64,000 bases of DNA, taken from the NCBI RefSeq assembly GCF_003252755.1, contig NZ_QEPT01000001.1, positions 310,001 to 374,000 on the forward strand, read 5' to 3'. The position numbers were made by a program, and so were the translations under genes. This document shows, in pieces, positions 61,679 through 64,000 of this stretch; within the stretch, counting starts at the first letter, position 1, and each line of letters starts with the position of its first letter. Origin of the DNA: Haemophilus parainfluenzae. GTDB taxonomy: Bacteria; Pseudomonadota; Gammaproteobacteria; Enterobacterales; Pasteurellaceae. The notes under the pieces were generated by a model. That model was not told the DNA's origin. It did not search any database and saw only the letters and a list, made by a program, of their open reading frames with translations.

Positions 61679-61716
61679 TTATTTCCTTTATTGTGGTTAT
61701 GGTGAGTAAGTCTTTA

Positions 61717-61746
61717 AAAAGTGCGGTCAAAAATCACCGCGCTTTT
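61717..61746 (-). terminator. Hairpin at the 3' end of the YeeZ-like gene
   Basis: AAAAGTGCGGT pairs with ACCGCGCTTTT, one G-T pair. It overlaps the last codons of the gene. Confidence 0.6.
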
Positions 61747-62557
61747 CTAACATATCATCGGGATTTGGATAACGATAAGCGAAGCCTAAATCTCGACAAA
61801 TTTTATCTGCCATAATGATTCGTTTCGGATCCGAATCACTACATTCAAATTGTGGTGTGAATAAATCATAAAATGCCGCTGCTTTTGTGTAATATTCTGC
61901 TCGCGTAGGATGAACAGGGGCACAAAGATGGTAAGTTCGCAATCCATTTGGATTCATGAGTAAGGCGCTAATAGCCTGGATACAATCCTCTAGATGCACC
62001 AAATTAACCGGTGAATAGCCCTGTTTTAAATTGCATTTTCCTGCTAAGAATTTAACCGGATGGCGCTGTTTACCAATTAATCCTGCAAGTCGAAGAATAT
62101 CGCAATGCGATATTCCTGATTGGAACAAGCACTGTTCTGCTTGTATCAGTGTTTTGCCCATTTCTGTTTCAGCTGAAAGTTGAGAACTTTCATCAAATTG
62201 CCCCGAAATATTAGGAAAAACAGAAGTTGAACTGGTAAAAATCAAATGCTGTACACCTTGTTTCTTGGCTTGATTAGTTAAAAAAGCAAGATATTCACAA
62301 TACTGTTGAGAAGAAAAACTGCTAGGTGGTAGGGTGATAATAAGAGCATCTACATTAAAAAGAGGGCGAATATAGTCTGGCAAACGTTTCATTTCGTCAG
62401 AAAGCGAAAAAGGATAAGTTTCAATGCCTAGCTGATGCAATTTCTGAGCATCATCAGGGGATTGTTTTGAGCCTTTTACACACCAACCAAGTTCTTTTAA
62501 GTGCAGCGCCAGCGGTAAGCCTAACCAACCTAAACCAACTATCGCAACAGATTTCAT
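61727..62557 (-). CDS. NAD-dependent epimerase/dehydratase-like protein (YeeZ family)
   Basis: A 276-residue SDR-fold protein of unknown substrate. The dinucleotide-binding loop is VGLGWLGLPLALHLKELG (about 7-24). It has a TSSTSVFP motif (about 108-115), but the Tyr-x3-Lys pair of classical SDR enzymes is not obvious, so catalysis is doubtful. VNLVHLEDCIQAI (about 189-201) is conserved in the family. The last codons overlap a hairpin. Confidence 0.82.
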   Translation of the reverse strand: MKSVAIVGLGWLGLPLALHLKELGWCVKGSKQSPDDAQKLHQLGIETYPFSLSDEMKRLPDYIRPLFNVDALIITLPPSSFSSQQYCEYLAFLTNQAKKQGVQHLIFTSSTSVFPNISGQFDESSQLSAETEMGKTLIQAEQCLFQSGISHCDILRLAGLIGKQRHPVKFLAGKCNLKQGYSPVNLVHLEDCIQAISALLMNPNGLRTYHLCAPVHPTRAEYYTKAAAFYDLFTPQFECSDSDPKRIIMADKICRDLGFAYRYPNPDDMLEKRGDF

Positions 62558-62591
62558 ACTCTTTTATTCACAATATTTTATCCATAAAAAT

Positions 62592-62617
62592 CCCTGCTAT
62601 TCTAAAGCATAGCAGGG
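62592..62617 (-). terminator. purC terminator
   Basis: CCCTGCTAT pairs with ATAGCAGGG; on the minus strand TTTTTAT follows. Confidence 0.88.
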
Positions 62618-62629
62618 AGTTTGTTAATG

Positions 62630-63490
62630 TTATTTTGTTAATAAATCCAAAGCCTCTTGATATTTAGCCACTGTTTTTTCAATCACTTCTTTTGGTACTT
62701 TCGGTGCTGGTGGTTGTTTATTCCAACCACTTTGTTCTAACCAATCTCGTACAAATTGCTTATCAAATGATGGCGGATTTGTGCCTTCTTTATAAGTATC
62801 AACTGACCAAAAACGGCTAGAATCCGGTGTTAATACCTCATCCATTAAAGTGAGCGTGCCATTTTCATCTAAACCAAATTCAAATTTGGTATCACAAATA
62901 ATAATACCTTTAGTCAGCGCATATTTTGCTGCCTCAGTATAAAGCGCAATCGCTTTTTCTCTCACTTGTGCCGCTAACTCTGCGCCAATTGCTTTTTCAC
63001 ATTCTTCATAGCTGATATTGATATCGTGATTACCCAATTCTTCTTTACTTGATGGCGTAAAAATCGGTTCAGGTAATTTACTTGCCTCAACTAATCCTTC
63101 CGGTAATTTCAAACCACAAATGGTCCCTGTTTGCTTATAATCTTTTAGCCCGCTACCTGTTAAATAACCACGCACGATAGACTCAATTTTAATTGGATTC
63201 AAACGTTTGCAAACCACTGCGCGATCTTTTACTAAATCAGCTTCCTCTTTTGGTAACACATCATAAACTGAATCACCAGTAAAATGATTCGGCATAATAT
63301 GGGCTAACTTATTGAACCAGAAATTGGAAATTTGAGTCAGGATTTCACCTTTACGTGGGATAGGATCATCTAAAATCACATCAAATGCGGACAAACGGTC
63401 ACTGGCTACCATTAGCATTCGTTTATCATCGATCTCATAAAGATCACGCACTTTTCCCGAATAGATTTTTTTTAGACTAAGTTGTGTCAT
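62630..63490 (-). CDS. purC: SAICAR synthetase
   Basis: ATP-dependent addition of aspartate to CAIR in purine synthesis. The ATG at 63490 ([20 protein letters not shown]) gives 286 residues and is preceded by AAAGG. The frame continues to 63499, where a GTG sits too near the ribosome site. This is the longer PurC type. Visible are [19 protein letters not shown] (about 31-49), [13 protein letters not shown] and the C-terminal metal/substrate motif [15 protein letters not shown] PurR-like palindrome lies about 60 bp before the start. Confidence 0.96.
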   Translation of the reverse strand: MTQLSLKKIYSGKVRDLYEIDDKRMLMVASDRLSAFDVILDDPIPRKGEILTQISNFWFNKLAHIMPNHFTGDSVYDVLPKEEADLVKDRAVVCKRLNPIKIESIVRGYLTGSGLKDYKQTGTICGLKLPEGLVEASKLPEPIFTPSSKEELGNHDINISYEECEKAIGAELAAQVREKAIALYTEAAKYALTKGIIICDTKFEFGLDENGTLTLMDEVLTPDSSRFWSVDTYKEGTNPPSFDKQFVRDWLEQSGWNKQPPAPKVPKEVIEKTVAKYQEALDLLTK

Positions 63491-63549
63491 TGCTTGCACC
63501 TTTAATTATAAGAATAAAAAATCGGTGGATATTGTACCGCACTTTTAGC

Positions 63550-63561
63550 GCAAACGTTTGC
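63550..63561. promoter_or_regulatory. PurR operator upstream of purC
   Basis: GCAAACGTTTGC is a perfect match to the core of the PurR box ACGCAAACGTTTGCGT. Its distance from the purC start suits repression of transcription by PurR with hypoxanthine or guanine. Confidence 0.8.
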
Positions 63562-63591
63562 TTTTTTTTGTAAAAATAAAAGCGAATAAAA

Positions 63592-63615
63592 AAAACAGGC
63601 TATAAAGCCTGTTTT
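63592..63615 (-). terminator. Terminator of the pentapeptide-repeat gene
   Basis: AAAACAGGC pairs with GCCTGTTTT around TATAAA; on the minus strand TTTTATT follows. Confidence 0.88.
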
Positions 63616-63634
63616 TTGTATATCACTTGTCGTC

Positions 63635-64000
63635 TTATCGCCAAATTGCCCCTTTGGTTTTGGCTCCTCGAGTATTGATATTTGTTTTAATTGCACCTTT
63701 TAAATTGGCACCAGTAAGATCTGCACCTGCTAAGTTCGAATTGGTCAAATTAGCGCCTTTTAAGTTAGCTTTATGAAAGTTAGCCCCACTTAAATTTGTA
63801 TTTGTGAAATCAGCCCCTTGTAAATTTGCATTGCTGAAGTTTGCATTAGCAAGATCTGAATTGGTAAATGATTGCCCTGCTAAATCTTGACCTGAGAAAT
63901 CTTGTCCACCTAAAGCGGCATTAACTTTATCTGAAGATGAACTGCCACTAGAGATATATGTGGTTTCACCATTGTGAGTAATAACGGTGCCATTTACGAC
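63635..64000 (-). CDS. Pentapeptide-repeat protein (5' end outside window)
   Basis: An open frame with no start codon in the window, reading in from the right edge and ending with TAA at 63637-63635. The visible 121 residues begin with a Thr/Ser-rich part (VVNGTVITHNGETTYIS) and then hold about 13 consecutive A(D/N)LxG-type pentapeptides (NLQGADFTNTNLSGANF) before ending GAIWR. This forms a right-handed quadrilateral beta helix. Function cannot be inferred; such proteins may mimic DNA or act as scaffolds. The upstream part may hold a signal peptide or another domain. Confidence 0.85.
   Translation of the reverse strand, partial: VVNGTVITHNGETTYISSGSSSSDKVNAALGGQDFSGQDLAGQSFTNSDLANANFSNANLQGADFTNTNLSGANFHKANLKGANLTNSNLAGADLTGANLKGAIKTNINTRGAKTKGAIWR

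Noticed and set aside
63502-63696. 64-codon minus-strand frame at the right end
   Set aside because: It overlaps the pentapeptide-repeat gene out of frame and runs through a terminator and the PurR box.

Overview
The window is chromosomal DNA from a Pasteurellaceae bacterium, most likely Haemophilus parainfluenzae or a close relative. The main evidence is the very frequent DNA uptake word AAGTGCGGT and its complement, many copies of which form inverted pairs after genes. Gene neighbourhoods also match those I know from H. influenzae: ribE/hmrM, hldE/lpxL, fabI/rnb, and ybfF-fldA-fur facing seqA-menE-mscK-aroC-mepA-lpxM. The DNA is AT-rich. I saw no rRNA, tRNA or intact insertion sequence.

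Layout. 1-5025 is a type II-C CRISPR-Cas locus: the 3' part of cas9, then cas1, cas2 and an array of 20 perfect 36-bp repeats plus one degenerate repeat, with 20 spacers of 30 bp. The repeats match the Neisseria type and each carries a minus-strand extended -10 promoter. No tracrRNA gene is visible. 5039-31300 is mostly core: riboflavin synthase, a MATE pump, RNase G, PutP, two RNA-modification enzymes, GcvA with the divergent GcvB small RNA, IlvE, a three-domain LplT-Aas fusion with a MerR-type regulator, an orphan peptide-binding lipoprotein, oligopeptidase A, S15, LPS genes hldE and lpxL, a candidate small RNA (27458-27551), a Nif3-like protein, FabI and RNase II.

31478-38636 is the most unusual part. 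It holds a PTS EIICB permease, an EEP-family phosphatase that I suggest is a MapP-type maltose-6'-phosphate phosphatase, a 1257-residue fusion of 4-alpha-glucanotransferase (MalQ) and maltodextrin phosphorylase (MalP/GlgP), and a divergent GntR/UTRA regulator. Two operator-like palindromes and a CRP-like site lie between the divergent genes. The proteins look Firmicute-like, and I found no perfect uptake word across about 7.4 kb. I infer a transferred maltose pathway: PTS uptake, dephosphorylation in the cytoplasm, then transglucosylation and phosphorolysis by one polypeptide.

38715-64000 is again core: TehA, SerRS, small and membrane proteins, ProA, DnaX with a likely programmed -1 frameshift that would make the gamma subunit, Apt, the seqA-to-lpxM gene string, the fldA-fur operon behind two Fur-like boxes, ArgG, a YeeZ-like dehydrogenase, PurC with a PurR box, and the C-terminal end of a pentapeptide-repeat protein cut by the window edge.
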